A stretch of 64,000 bases of DNA, taken from positions 1,164,065-1,228,064 of the forward strand of contig NZ_NQMO01000001.1 of assembly GCF_002257645.1 (NCBI RefSeq), given 5' to 3'. Shown here one piece after another: positions 8,421 to 16,750 of this stretch; the stretch's first letter is position 1; each line of letters opens with the position of its first letter. Below the pieces are notes generated by a model, which did not search any database, had not been told where the DNA came from, and was given only the letters and a program-made list of their open reading frames with translations. This stretch comes from Paenibacillus sp. XY044. Lineage in GTDB: Bacteria > Bacillota > Bacilli > Paenibacillales > Paenibacillaceae. Made by a program: the position numbers and the translations under genes.

Positions 8421-10145
8421 ATGCTAAAAGGAAAAACGTGGATTAAACTTTTATCCATGCCGCTGATCGTTTCCATGCTTCTGACCGGATGCAGCGGAAC
8501 TGATTCCAGCGATCCAAACAGCGAACCTACAGCAGCAAATCAGGATGCGGATTCAGCGAATCACCCCGCAACTTGGATTGCGGACCGCAAAGTGAAAGGT
8601 CTTGTTTTCATGGGGACGGATGATTACACGGAGGATATGAATGCGGAGATCAAAGCCAAGCTGAAGGAGATGACAGGCATTGACCTGGAAATCGAAATCA
8701 TGGTGGCGGACCATTCCATCGACGGACTCATTGCGGGGCTGGCGTCAAACGACTTGCCCGATTTTATTACGTTCTACCTTAACAACAGCGGACGGCCTGA
8801 AATGCAAGTCGTCCTGAAGGCGGCGAGAGAGCAAATGTTTGCGGACCTTACGCCGCTGATGAAAGACACGAAGATCTACAGTAAGTATTTACAGGACGAC
8901 TACCTACCGCTTGACACGAAATACGGCGTCATGTTCCGGCCCGAATTCGGCGGATCGTCCTATTTTGTCCATATGAACATAGCCAGACAAGGTGGCTACT
9001 CGACACGCAAATATGCCGGCGGCCCTTATATCCGTAAGGACATTGCCGATGCCCTGCATGTGGATCCGCGCACGATCGATACGACGGACAAGCTGTATGA
9101 GCTTGCGCAAAAGATCAAGGCAGGCGGCTTCAAGGATAAAAACGGCAAGGACGTCGTTCCGATCGGTCCTTCTTACTGGGGAGGCAAGGAGGTCGGCGCC
9201 CTGTTTAACGACTTGGAGTGGGGCAGCGACGACCAGCGGATCAAAAAAGATGCAGGAGGAAACATTTTGCATGAAAGCCAGACCGAATACGCACTGAAAA
9301 AAGTCGAGTATGTGCAAAAGCTTCTGAGCGAGAAACTGCTGCATCCCGAATTTTTCACGATGGACGAAAGCCGGGCGACCGAAGGTGCCCTGAATGGAAC
9401 GTGGGGAATTATCGGAGATATGCACAATTATCAGGAATTTAACCGTGATATGCATTACCTGCCGCTTGGACCGATCAATTACGTTGACCGCCCGTACCAA
9501 ATGCAGGTCGATTATAAATCCGGCTACTCGGCCTGGGCGATTCCGGCAACGACCAAAGATCCGGAAGACATCATGAAGCTTGCGGACTTCCTGGCAAGCC
9601 GGGAAGGGAAGCTACTGTGGCAGTATGGGATCGAAGGCAGGGATTACACCCTGGATGCCAAGGGCAATCCTTTGGCAAATAAGGACATTTTGGATTTGAA
9701 GCAGAGCAATCCCGAGGAAGCGAAGAAGCTGGGCTTTGCGGGCGTCGGCAATTACTGGGGTGAGCTGCTGGGCTCGACGGACATCGATCGGATGGCCGAC
9801 TTCGGTGAAATGGAATACGGCGACGCCGTGGCTCCGGAAGTGAATGCGGGCGCGCTGAAGATCGCCGACTACTGGGGCTGGGATACCAAACGCAAAACCG
9901 CGAATGTCGTAGACGGCTACACCCCATTGTCATTTATCGGGGAGTTTGATCAGGGTACCGAGTTGAAGGCGGCATTCGAAAATTATGATGACAGTCTGAT
10001 TCGGGCTTATTACGCAAAGAACTTGGATGAAGCGAAGAAAATCCTCGAATCCGCATCCAAGCAGCTGGACGCATCCGGACTCCCGGCGTTCCTGGAGATC
10101 CTGAAGCAAAAAGATGCCGATGCCAGAACACACTTGAAATTCTAG
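8421..10145 (+). CDS. Extracellular solute-binding lipoprotein, LplA/YtcQ type
   Basis: Sugar-binding receptor of the ABC importer, 574 aa from the ATG at 8421. That start is chosen because AAAGAGGGA precedes it and it gives a clean lipoprotein signal: KGK, a hydrophobic stretch and the lipobox LTGC with Cys24. An upstream in-frame ATG at 8367 would add 18 residues before the signal and lacks a ribosome binding site. The acidic linker after the cysteine and the large size are typical of this family in Paenibacillus. It lies between two permease genes. The ligand is unknown. Confidence 0.9.
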   Translation: MLKGKTWIKLLSMPLIVSMLLTGCSGTDSSDPNSEPTAANQDADSANHPATWIADRKVKGLVFMGTDDYTEDMNAEIKAKLKEMTGIDLEIEIMVADHSIDGLIAGLASNDLPDFITFYLNNSGRPEMQVVLKAAREQMFADLTPLMKDTKIYSKYLQDDYLPLDTKYGVMFRPEFGGSSYFVHMNIARQGGYSTRKYAGGPYIRKDIADALHVDPRTIDTTDKLYELAQKIKAGGFKDKNGKDVVPIGPSYWGGKEVGALFNDLEWGSDDQRIKKDAGGNILHESQTEYALKKVEYVQKLLSEKLLHPEFFTMDESRATEGALNGTWGIIGDMHNYQEFNRDMHYLPLGPINYVDRPYQMQVDYKSGYSAWAIPATTKDPEDIMKLADFLASREGKLLWQYGIEGRDYTLDAKGNPLANKDILDLKQSNPEEAKKLGFAGVGNYWGELLGSTDIDRMADFGEMEYGDAVAPEVNAGALKIADYWGWDTKRKTANVVDGYTPLSFIGEFDQGTELKAAFENYDDSLIRAYYAKNLDEAKKILESASKQLDASGLPAFLEILKQKDADARTHLKF

Positions 10146-10162
10146 TTAGGAGGATCATGCGG

Positions 10163-11071
10163 ATGAAGTCATTTTACCGGACGCCGCTTGGTGAAAAAGT
10201 ATATATCTTCGTCATCTATTTGCTGATCACGCTGCTGTGTCTGTCCATCGTGCTGCCGTTTTTGAACATATTGGCCCTCTCCTTCAATGCGGGGAAGGAC
10301 GCGGAGCGAGGGGGCATCTACTTCTTGCCGCGGGTATGGTCGCTCCAAAACTTTAAGGAAGTGTTCGCATCCTCGAACATTTTGACGGCCTTTGGCATTT
10401 CACTGTTCCGGACCGTTGTCGGCACGGTCGCCAGCGTGTTCTTGACCGCGATGGGTGCTTATGCGCTAAAGAGCAGAACGATGCCAGGCGTGCGCTTCTT
10501 CACGCTGCTGGTGTTCTTCACGATGCTATTCAGCGGGGGGATGATCCCGTATTATATGCTGCTGAAATCGCTGCATCTCACCAATACGATCTGGGTGTAT
10601 ATCATTACGAGCCTGTACAGCGCCTGGAACTTGATCATTATGCGGACGTTCTTTCAGCAAATTCATCCCAGCCTGGAAGAGTCTGCGCGCATGGACGGCT
10701 ACAACGATTTCGCCATTTTCATGCGGATCATCATGCCGCTCAGCAAGCCGGTGATCGCCGTCATTGCGCTGTTTAACGCCGTCGGTCATTGGAACGACTG
10801 GTTTACGGGCGCCTTTTATGTCCGGTCGGCAAAATTGAGGCCGCTTTCGACCCTCCTTCAAGAGATGCTCACGCGGGCGGAAGCGATGCGCAGCAAGCTG
10901 GAATCGGCCGCTGGCATGAACCAATATGACGCGCTGGAGAAGATGCAGGTGACGGGCGATTCCATGAAGATGGCCACGATCATCATCGTCGTTGCACCCA
11001 TTATTATCATCTACCCGTTTATTCAGAAGTATTTTGCTCAAGGCGTCATGATCGGTTCGATCAAGGAATAA
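10163..11071 (+). CDS. Carbohydrate ABC transporter permease, YtcP type
   Basis: Second membrane subunit of the importer, about 302 aa, with six or so hydrophobic segments starting at VYIFVIYLLITLLCLSIVLP. The EAA-type loop reads LEESARMDGYNDFAIFMRIIMPL. Two ATGs lie close together; 10163 is preferred because TTAGGAGG is about nine bases upstream, whereas ATG 10157 is only three bases away from it. It pairs with the permease at 7375 to form the channel. Confidence 0.9.
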   Translation: MKSFYRTPLGEKVYIFVIYLLITLLCLSIVLPFLNILALSFNAGKDAERGGIYFLPRVWSLQNFKEVFASSNILTAFGISLFRTVVGTVASVFLTAMGAYALKSRTMPGVRFFTLLVFFTMLFSGGMIPYYMLLKSLHLTNTIWVYIITSLYSAWNLIIMRTFFQQIHPSLEESARMDGYNDFAIFMRIIMPLSKPVIAVIALFNAVGHWNDWFTGAFYVRSAKLRPLSTLLQEMLTRAEAMRSKLESAAGMNQYDALEKMQVTGDSMKMATIIIVVAPIIIIYPFIQKYFAQGVMIGSIKE

Positions 11072-11105
11072 GCACAGGCAGATGAATGGCGAGGGAGGAT
11101 TTGGC

Positions 11106-11996
11106 ATGCGCATCGAAAACCCTTATGATAAAAAAGGAACGTGGCTTCGCGGAAGCTTTCACAATCATACGAATAACAGCGACGGCTGGTTTCCGCTGGA
11201 AACGGTGTATCAAATGTACGCCGATTACGATTTTCTGGCCGTTTCGGATCATGACAAAATCACGGAATTGGCTGGGGAACGAAGCATTCCCACCGTATTT
11301 GAAGCGATCGAGGTCAGCAGCCGCGAACCCCATATGCTTCTAGTCGCTCCCCCTCGCTCGATTATGGAGGGTTACAGCAGCGAATTCACGATCGGGAACT
11401 ACCAGAGGCTTGCTGACGCGACCCTTGATAACGGCGGAATCTGCGTTCTGGTTCACCCGAACCGGTATTTTTCAAATTACTGGAACCTCGAGGACATGAT
11501 GCGGATGGAGCGTGTGACCGGCATCGAGGTTTACAACGGGGACGGGAACATCGAATACGATATCGCGTTTGATAAATGGGATGCGATGCTCTCGGCCGGA
11601 CGGCGGGTATGGGGGTTCGGTAACGACGATTCGCATGTATACGGACAGGAAAAACAAGCCTGGAACGTGGTGCTGGCCGAAGAAAATTCGCAGCAGGCCA
11701 TTCTGGATGCGATTCGCAGCGGCAGCTTTTATGTCTCGACCGGATACGGCTTTGAATCGATTCAAGCCGGGGATCGTCAAATCCGCATCCGGCTGAAGTC
11801 GAACAAGCTGCTGGACAGGATGTACAAATACGTGACCTTGTTCGGGAAAGACGGCAGGGTGCTGCATGAAGAAACGGGAAGGATTACGGAAGTGACCTAT
11901 TCGTGTTCGGGAGACGAAGGGTATGTCCGCGTCAGCGCCTATATCGAAGGGGGCTATGCGGCGTTCTCTCAACCCTTGTTCATTAACCAGCGTTAG
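11106..11996 (+). CDS. PHP-domain metal-dependent phosphoesterase-like protein
   Basis: A 296-aa PHP-superfamily protein. Metal-ligand motifs are visible in order: FHNHTNNSDG near residue 16, AVSDHDK, the histidine in VHPNRYFS, and GNDDSHVYG in the second half. GGGAGGA precedes the ATG at 11106; an in-frame ATG at 11082 has no site. Family members hydrolyse phosphoesters, but the substrate here is unknown. It lies between the permease and a LacI regulator in what reads as one operon, so a role in processing the imported compound is inferred. Confidence 0.82.
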   Translation: MRIENPYDKKGTWLRGSFHNHTNNSDGWFPLETVYQMYADYDFLAVSDHDKITELAGERSIPTVFEAIEVSSREPHMLLVAPPRSIMEGYSSEFTIGNYQRLADATLDNGGICVLVHPNRYFSNYWNLEDMMRMERVTGIEVYNGDGNIEYDIAFDKWDAMLSAGRRVWGFGNDDSHVYGQEKQAWNVVLAEENSQQAILDAIRSGSFYVSTGYGFESIQAGDRQIRIRLKSNKLLDRMYKYVTLFGKDGRVLHEETGRITEVTYSCSGDEGYVRVSAYIEGGYAAFSQPLFINQR

Positions 11997-12008
11997 GGAT
12001 GAAACGTA

Positions 12009-13013
12009 ATGAGTGTAAAAATCAAGGATGTTGCCAAACGGGCCGGTGTCTCAACGACAACGGTCTCCCGTGTTTTAAACGGAGAAAAATACGTCAGGGA
12101 AGAACTGAAGGATCGCGTTAATCAGGCGATTGACGACCTGGGCTACGCGCCAAGCCAAATTGCCAGAAGCCTGGTCAGGAACAAAACCAATCTGCTGGGG
12201 GTGATCGTACCTGATCTCACCTCCAGCTTTTATTCGACCATATTGAGCTCTATCGAGCAGACCGCGGCATCCAATCATTATAATCTGCTTGTCTGTAATA
12301 TTAGCGAGGATATCGATAAGGAGCTCAAGTACCTGAACATTTTCAAGGAAATGCGCGTAGAAGGCATCATTATCATGCACGAGAAGATCAATGAGGATAT
12401 CCGGAATTTCATCAACAAGCTCAAGATCCCCGTCATCTTCTCCAGCGTAAAGCCGATGGACCAATCCTTCGTTTCCGTGATTGTGGACGATTATGCCGCC
12501 GCATATGACGCGACGAAATATTTGATCGGGCTGGGGCATCAGCAAATTGCTTTCATTGGCGGGGATATGCGGGATATGACTTCCGGCCAAAATCGGTATA
12601 GCGGCTACCGAAATGCCTTGGCGGACCACGGGATCAAATTTGTCCATGAGCTGGTCCGTTTCGGGGATTACAAGGTGAATAGCGGCTACGAACTGATGGG
12701 TGAGTTTCTGCGTTACCGACATAAACCGACGGCGGTCTTTGCCGTTAGCGACGATATGGCGATCGGAGCGGTCAACTGCATCATGGACCACGGCCTGAAG
12801 GTCCCGGGAGATATATCGGTCATTGGATTCGACGGAAGCCAGATGACGGAACTCGTCCGGCCGCGAATCACATCCATGGAGCAGCCCATTCAGCGCATGG
12901 GCGAAGTTACTGTCGAAACGCTGCTTCAGTTCATTGCAGGAGAAAAGCGAACGGAGGAAGATATCATTCTGGGTCATCGGCTTGCGGTACGCGACAGCTG
13001 CCGGCCTGTCTAG
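12009..13013 (+). CDS. LacI-family transcriptional regulator of the ABC operon
   Basis: A 334-aa repressor. The helix-turn-helix reads IKDVAKRAGVSTTTVSRVLNG at the N-terminus, followed by the hinge YAPSQIARSL and a sugar-sensing domain (GVIVPDLTSSFYSTIL, PTAVFAVSDDMAIG, PGDISVIGFDG). It starts 13 bases after the PHP gene and so is likely co-transcribed. The palindromes at 7072-7091 and 8318-8335 are the likely operators, which would give autoregulation. Its stop codon lies inside one arm of a 12-bp inverted repeat. Confidence 0.9.
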   Translation: MSVKIKDVAKRAGVSTTTVSRVLNGEKYVREELKDRVNQAIDDLGYAPSQIARSLVRNKTNLLGVIVPDLTSSFYSTILSSIEQTAASNHYNLLVCNISEDIDKELKYLNIFKEMRVEGIIIMHEKINEDIRNFINKLKIPVIFSSVKPMDQSFVSVIVDDYAAAYDATKYLIGLGHQQIAFIGGDMRDMTSGQNRYSGYRNALADHGIKFVHELVRFGDYKVNSGYELMGEFLRYRHKPTAVFAVSDDMAIGAVNCIMDHGLKVPGDISVIGFDGSQMTELVRPRITSMEQPIQRMGEVTVETLLQFIAGEKRTEEDIILGHRLAVRDSCRPV

Positions 13014-13132
13014 GCGGTATTTTCCTGTCTTTTTTCGAGGGATCGGTCTAAATCATTTTTGCCTATTTTCTTGAAGGGTAGCCTAAGCGAAAGACTTTTC
13101 CGCTTTTTACGCGTTCTATCCCTAGACAGGCC
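13003..13132. repeat. 12-bp perfect inverted repeat enclosing 106 bp
   Basis: GGCCTGTCTAGG (13003-13014, covering the LacI stop codon) and CCTAGACAGGCC (13121-13132). The interior holds a small AAGCG/CGCTT hairpin at about 13085-13106. No open frame and no clear target duplication are seen. It could be a long-range terminator structure or a tiny MITE-like element. Confidence 0.5.
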
Positions 13133-13169
13133 AAAGTTTGACCGAATTTCCTTGGAGGAGTGACGATGC

Positions 13170-13499
13170 ATGGCAAGGACGCAATTGGAGGATATAGCGG
13201 TACGCTTGCGAACCGCCCGAATTAACCGCAAACTTACCCAAATGGAAGTGTATCGTTTAACACAAATCAACAATAAAACGTTGAGCGGATATGAAACCGC
13301 AAAAACCGAACCGGATCTGGTATCGCTGTCCAGGCTGGCCGACTTGTACAAAGTGTCTACGGATTGGATCATTACTGGTTTTGAATTCAGCGCCAAGGGC
13401 AGGTCCGAAGATGCAGATACCGAGATCCAGCGGCTCAAAGATAAGCTGAAGGCAAGGGAGCGGATCATCCGGGGCATCCGAGAACTCGTCTCGGAGTGA
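13170..13499 (+). CDS. XRE-family helix-turn-helix protein
   Basis: A small DNA-binding protein of 109 aa. The N-terminal 65 residues form a Cro/C1-type helix-turn-helix (LRTARINRKLTQMEVYRLTQ, then NNKTLSGYETAKTEPD), and the C-terminus is a charged probable coiled coil (DTEIQRLKDKLKARERI). GGAGGAG lies nine bases before the ATG. It follows the inverted repeat and precedes an acetyltransferase by about 65 bases. Target unknown; no phage genes are nearby. Confidence 0.85.
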   Translation: MARTQLEDIAVRLRTARINRKLTQMEVYRLTQINNKTLSGYETAKTEPDLVSLSRLADLYKVSTDWIITGFEFSAKGRSEDADTEIQRLKDKLKARERIIRGIRELVSE

Positions 13500-13563
13500 A
13501 ATGGCGAAAAGCAATTCGAACATGAAGTGAAGATTAGGAATGAAGTCTGGAAAGGAGCACAAC

Positions 13564-14088
13564 ATGGAAATACAGATTCGCACAGGAGCCACCGGGGACA
13601 TGGAAGAGATCATGGGGCTGATCGCCCGGTGCGTCAAGGTTATGCAGGACGGGGGCAGCGACCAATGGGACGAGCAGTACCCGAACCGCGGCGTGATAGG
13701 GGAGGACCTGAAACAAGGAACACTTACTGTCGCGGTCTTAGATGGAAGCATTGCCGGCATCATGGTGCTGGATCATCATCAGGACGAGCAGTACGATACG
13801 GTTGACTGGGCTGATACGAAAGGACCTCATCTGATGATGCACCGGCTCGCGGTGGACCCGATGGCCCAAGGACGAGGGGTCGCGCGCAAGCTGGTCGCTT
13901 TTGCGGAACACTTCGCCACAGAGAATGGATATCAGAGCATCAGATTGGATACATACGCGAAAAATGGCCCTGCTTTGAAGCTGTACCGGGGACTCGGCTA
14001 CGATCAGAGAGGCGAAGTTAACTATCCGGGACGGGAAGCGGGCTTTCCGGCGTTTGAAAAGGTGTTTGTACACTCGTCGGCAAGGTAA
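13564..14088 (+). CDS. GNAT-family N-acetyltransferase
   Basis: A 174-aa acetyl-CoA-dependent acetyltransferase. The acetyl-CoA pyrophosphate loop is visible in VDPMAQGRGVARKLVAFA, preceded by the beta strand LMMHRLAV. The start at 13564 follows AAAGGAG by seven bases; the in-frame ATG at 13540 overlaps that site and is less likely. The substrate is not predictable. A strong terminator follows directly. Confidence 0.85.
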   Translation: MEIQIRTGATGDMEEIMGLIARCVKVMQDGGSDQWDEQYPNRGVIGEDLKQGTLTVAVLDGSIAGIMVLDHHQDEQYDTVDWADTKGPHLMMHRLAVDPMAQGRGVARKLVAFAEHFATENGYQSIRLDTYAKNGPALKLYRGLGYDQRGEVNYPGREAGFPAFEKVFVHSSAR

Positions 14089-14105
14089 CTCGTTATCATT
14101 TCAGG

Positions 14106-14148
14106 AAAAGTCCCCTTTTCTCCGTGAAGAAAAGGGGACTTTTGTTTT
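14106..14148. terminator. Strong bidirectional terminator
   Basis: Long stem AAAAGTCCCCTTTTCT / AGAAAAGGGGACTTTT flanked by A-rich and T-rich ends. It can serve the acetyltransferase on the plus strand and the oxidoreductase on the minus strand. Confidence 0.9.
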
Positions 14149-14266
14149 AGATTATAGAATTTATACATATATATCGGAGCTAAACCATTCTATATACGTT
14201 CGAAAAATTTCAGATCAATGAGGTCCGTCTTCTATGAATGTACGTCGATAGGCGTTTTTCTTGTGG

Positions 14267-14926
14267 TCATCCGGCTTTAAAATCAGATGGGCGCTCTAGG
14301 CTGGCTTCAGCCAACGCTTGGCGAAGGCTCTCCGCGTCGTGCTCGCGGTAGCTTGGCGTGCCCGGCTGCTGGCGCCAGGACTCATCCAGTCCGCCCGCAT
14401 CGATCGCATCAAAGCCCAGTTCTTCGATGAGGTCAAGCACGACTTGCTTCGAGGCGGGATCGTCTCCGGCTATCGGCAGCGCCAACCGTCCAGGACTGCC
14501 CTTCGGTAGCCCGCGTTCCAGCAGGTTTTTGGCGGAAATACCGTTGAAAGCTTTATTAATAGGCCGCTTCAGGTAGTTCTCAACCCAGCGGCTCTCCGGC
14601 AATCCTGCTTCAATTTCCGCAATAAAACCGTCGCGTTGGCGTGGGTAATAGTTCCCTGTATCGATAATCGCGGCATTCGGCGCGGTGTGGTCAAGAATTC
14701 CCGCAGGAAGGTCAGGAATATTTTTCTGAGGAATCGTCACAATGACCACTTCTGCAGCCCTTGCCACTTCCGTGACTTCCTTGGGCGTTACCCCGGTTTC
14801 TTTGGCAAGCGCAGCCAAGGTCTGTGGACCTCTTGAATTGGCAATGGACACCTCATGTCCGAGTTTGGTCAGGCGGCGGGCGAGATTTCCGCCGATATTT
14901 CCGGCACCGATAATCGCAATCTTCAT
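14267..14926 (-). CDS. NADPH-dependent F420 reductase-like oxidoreductase
   Basis: A 219-aa Rossmann protein of the coenzyme-F420-dependent NADP oxidoreductase-like group. The nucleotide-binding glycine motif GAGNIGGNLARRL is at residues 7-19, followed by ANSRGPQT, which suits NADPH, and VVIVTIPQKNI. Proteins of this group in non-F420 bacteria are generally uncharacterised, so F420 use is not implied. Single gene, convergent with the acetyltransferase. Confidence 0.8.
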   Translation of the reverse strand: MKIAIIGAGNIGGNLARRLTKLGHEVSIANSRGPQTLAALAKETGVTPKEVTEVARAAEVVIVTIPQKNIPDLPAGILDHTAPNAAIIDTGNYYPRQRDGFIAEIEAGLPESRWVENYLKRPINKAFNGISAKNLLERGLPKGSPGRLALPIAGDDPASKQVVLDLIEELGFDAIDAGGLDESWRQQPGTPSYREHDAESLRQALAEASLERPSDFKAG

Positions 14927-15020
14927 TTATTCCGACTTCCTTTCCCGAATTAGTATGTATTGCACATTAAAACTGTAACAGAAATAGTTATCGTTGTAAA
15001 GAGGAACGCTTGCCAAAGAA

Positions 15021-15058
15021 AAAAGGGCTATGCCTTCGGAGTTAAAGGCGGCCCTTTT
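15021..15058 (-). terminator. Terminator of the XRE-cupin gene
   Basis: Stem AAAAGGGC/GCCCTTTT with an inner GCCTT/AAGGC pairing. Read on the minus strand it is followed by a long T-run, directly after the regulator's stop at 15086. Confidence 0.8.
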
Positions 15059-15085
15059 ATTCGGAAACTCATTCGGAAATGTGTA

Positions 15086-15646
15086 TCAAAGAAGATCACT
15101 CGCATCCTCGGTTTCGGAGTAGACGGATATCAGGATGACTGCAAGGTCATTGCCGATATTTTTGACCAGATGGGGAGTACAGGCGTTCCATGAAAAAGAA
15201 TCTCCTTCGCCGAATTCGGCTGAATCTTCTCCTTGCTCTGCATAAATTTTGCCCCTGATCACCAGATGGATTTCTTCTCCTTCATGAGCATGCGGGGCTT
15301 TGCCTGTTGAAGCTCCCGGTGGAATTTCGACGATTCTCATCCGCATATTTTTGGAGGAACTGAGATGTTCCACTTTAAGATGTTCCGTTCCGCTTGTAGT
15401 CATTTTTCGCTCGTCCCTGCGAACGATTTGCATCCGCTCTTCCTTTTTCAATAGCAGGTAGGCCAGAGGCACTTTCAGTGCCTCCGCAATGTTCTCCAGA
15501 GTAGCGATGGAAGGTGAGGTTTTATTGGTCTCGACTTGGCTCAAAAAGCCTTGGGACAAGCCGGTATCTTCACAAATTTGGGCAATCGTTATGTTTTTGC
15601 GTTTCCGGATCGCCCGGATATTGGAGCCGATGTCCATGTCGTTCAC
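15086..15646 (-). CDS. XRE-cupin transcriptional regulator
   Basis: A 186-aa regulator. The N-terminal helix-turn-helix (IRAIRKRKNITIAQICEDTG, then LSQGFLSQVETNKTSPS) is joined to a C-terminal cupin with metal-type residues APHAHEGEEIHLVIRG and TPHLV. Such regulators sense small molecules through the cupin. The frame opens with GTG at 15646 but an ATG three codons later is equally possible; AAAAGGA lies 3 or 12 bases away respectively. It is divergent from a DoxX gene with shared operator-like repeats between them. Confidence 0.87.
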   Translation of the reverse strand: MNDMDIGSNIRAIRKRKNITIAQICEDTGLSQGFLSQVETNKTSPSIATLENIAEALKVPLAYLLLKKEERMQIVRRDERKMTTSGTEHLKVEHLSSSKNMRMRIVEIPPGASTGKAPHAHEGEEIHLVIRGKIYAEQGEDSAEFGEGDSFSWNACTPHLVKNIGNDLAVILISVYSETEDASDLL

Positions 15647-15656
15647 GCGTCCTTTT

Positions 15657-15768
15657 AAATATTAGTATTATCAATTTTAATTTTATATTAACAATTTTAT
15701 TGTTGACATGCCACAAAAATATCAGGTAAATTACAAATATAAAACAAAATTAATTATTACTAATATTT
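15657..15768. promoter_or_regulatory. Divergent promoter region with paired inverted repeats
   Basis: AAATATTAGTA (15657-15667) next to the regulator start and its exact complement TACTAATATTT (15758-15768) next to the DoxX start. A third inverted repeat, AACAAT-TTT-ATTGTT (15690-15704), overlaps TTGACA at 15703-15708, a good -35 for the DoxX direction, with TAAATT 18 bases on. Probable operators for the XRE-cupin regulator. Confidence 0.55.
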
Positions 15769-15787
15769 CAGAATGGAGTGAAATGAA

Positions 15788-16213
15788 GTGCTGCAGCGAA
15801 CTTGGGTGCCAACGTTAATACGAGTGGTGCTTGGTATAATATTTTTGGCGCATGGTATCAGCAAATTTCAAATGGGGCTGGGCAATGTTGAACAGTGGTT
15901 CAGCTCCATAGGTCTTCCCGGCTTTATGGCGTATGCCGCAGCTATCATAGAGGTTGCCGGTGGCATTCTGTTGATCATTGGATTATTGACGCGTATCGTA
16001 TCCGCGGTCTTCCTTATCATGATGGTTGTAGCCATTGTGACGGTTAAACTGTCCGGGGGGCTATTGGGTACGGATGGCGCGGCAGGATATGAGGTGGAGC
16101 TCAGCCTGTTCCTTCTATCTTCGTATTTGGTTGTGTATGGACCCGCTTCGATTTCTGTTGACCGCCTTCTTTTCAAGAAAAAAAAAGCATTCAATGACAT
16201 GGTGAGTCATTAA
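15788..16213 (+). CDS. DoxX-family membrane protein
   Basis: A 141-aa protein with four hydrophobic segments, starting LIRVVLGIIFLAHGISKFQMG, which is the typical DoxX opening; it continues with the PGFMAYAAAIIEVAGGILLIIG segment. GTG at 15788 follows GGAG by nine bases. DoxX proteins are small membrane components linked to redox or thiol stress in some bacteria. Divergent from, and probably controlled by, the XRE-cupin regulator. Confidence 0.85.
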   Translation: MLQRTWVPTLIRVVLGIIFLAHGISKFQMGLGNVEQWFSSIGLPGFMAYAAAIIEVAGGILLIIGLLTRIVSAVFLIMMVVAIVTVKLSGGLLGTDGAAGYEVELSLFLLSSYLVVYGPASISVDRLLFKKKKAFNDMVSH

Positions 16214-16241
16214 AGCAATAAATTGAAATAACTATCCATCC

Positions 16242-16306
16242 AAGCACTTTCACTGGAATTCAGCGCATCCATGATGCTCATTCGAACTCCGTGTGAGTGC
16301 TTTTTT
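16242..16306 (+). terminator. Terminator after the DoxX gene
   Basis: AAGCACTTTCAC pairs with GTGTGAGTGCTT (10 of 12) around a structured loop, followed by TTTTTT. Confidence 0.65.
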
Positions 16307-16637
16307 ATCGTGCAATTCGTCTATGTTGCCAGAACGAACGATGAGAATGCTATAAGCAGATCGATCAGATGATGGGAACAGCTATGATTTTTGAATCAGG
16401 ACCGCATATTGGGAAAAGCTACCCATGATCAGGTGCTTAGATGCAAAGTCCGTTCCTTGGAAAACACCATATGAATCCTGGCTTCACTTCAATGAGTGAG
16501 TGGGCGAAAATGACCGCAACCGCGACCGCAACCCCATCGTTTACTCTGCTTGTCGCTTTCTCCTTTTCCATCCAAAAGCCTGGAACTGCAAGGGTTAAGA
16601 CTGGATTCATAAAGTTTTGTCATCAAGGCTCCTGACA

Positions 16638-16723
16638 ATATAGCGTTTTCATTTTATTGAGTGTCAGGTTGTTGTCGGCTAGGATGGATATAGGACGAAC
16701 GACGTATTGAAATACAACGTTCG
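16638..16723 (+). promoter_or_regulatory. Leader region of the mannitol operon
   Basis: The gap 16214-16750 holds a terminator at its start and no convincing gene; a 64-codon frame at 16441 has no ribosome binding site or recognisable product. ATATAGCGTTTTCA (16638-16651) is a partial cre match. CGAACGACGTATT and AATACAACGTTCG (16696-16723) form an imperfect inverted repeat 28 bases before mtlA, which may be an operator or an mRNA hairpin. Confidence 0.35.
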
Positions 16724-16750
16724 ACAAAAGTCTACAAGGAGGTTATCCTC

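Noticed and set aside
16441..16635. A 64-codon plus-strand frame before mtlA
   Set aside because: No ribosome binding site, low-complexity Thr/Ala stretch, no recognised family.
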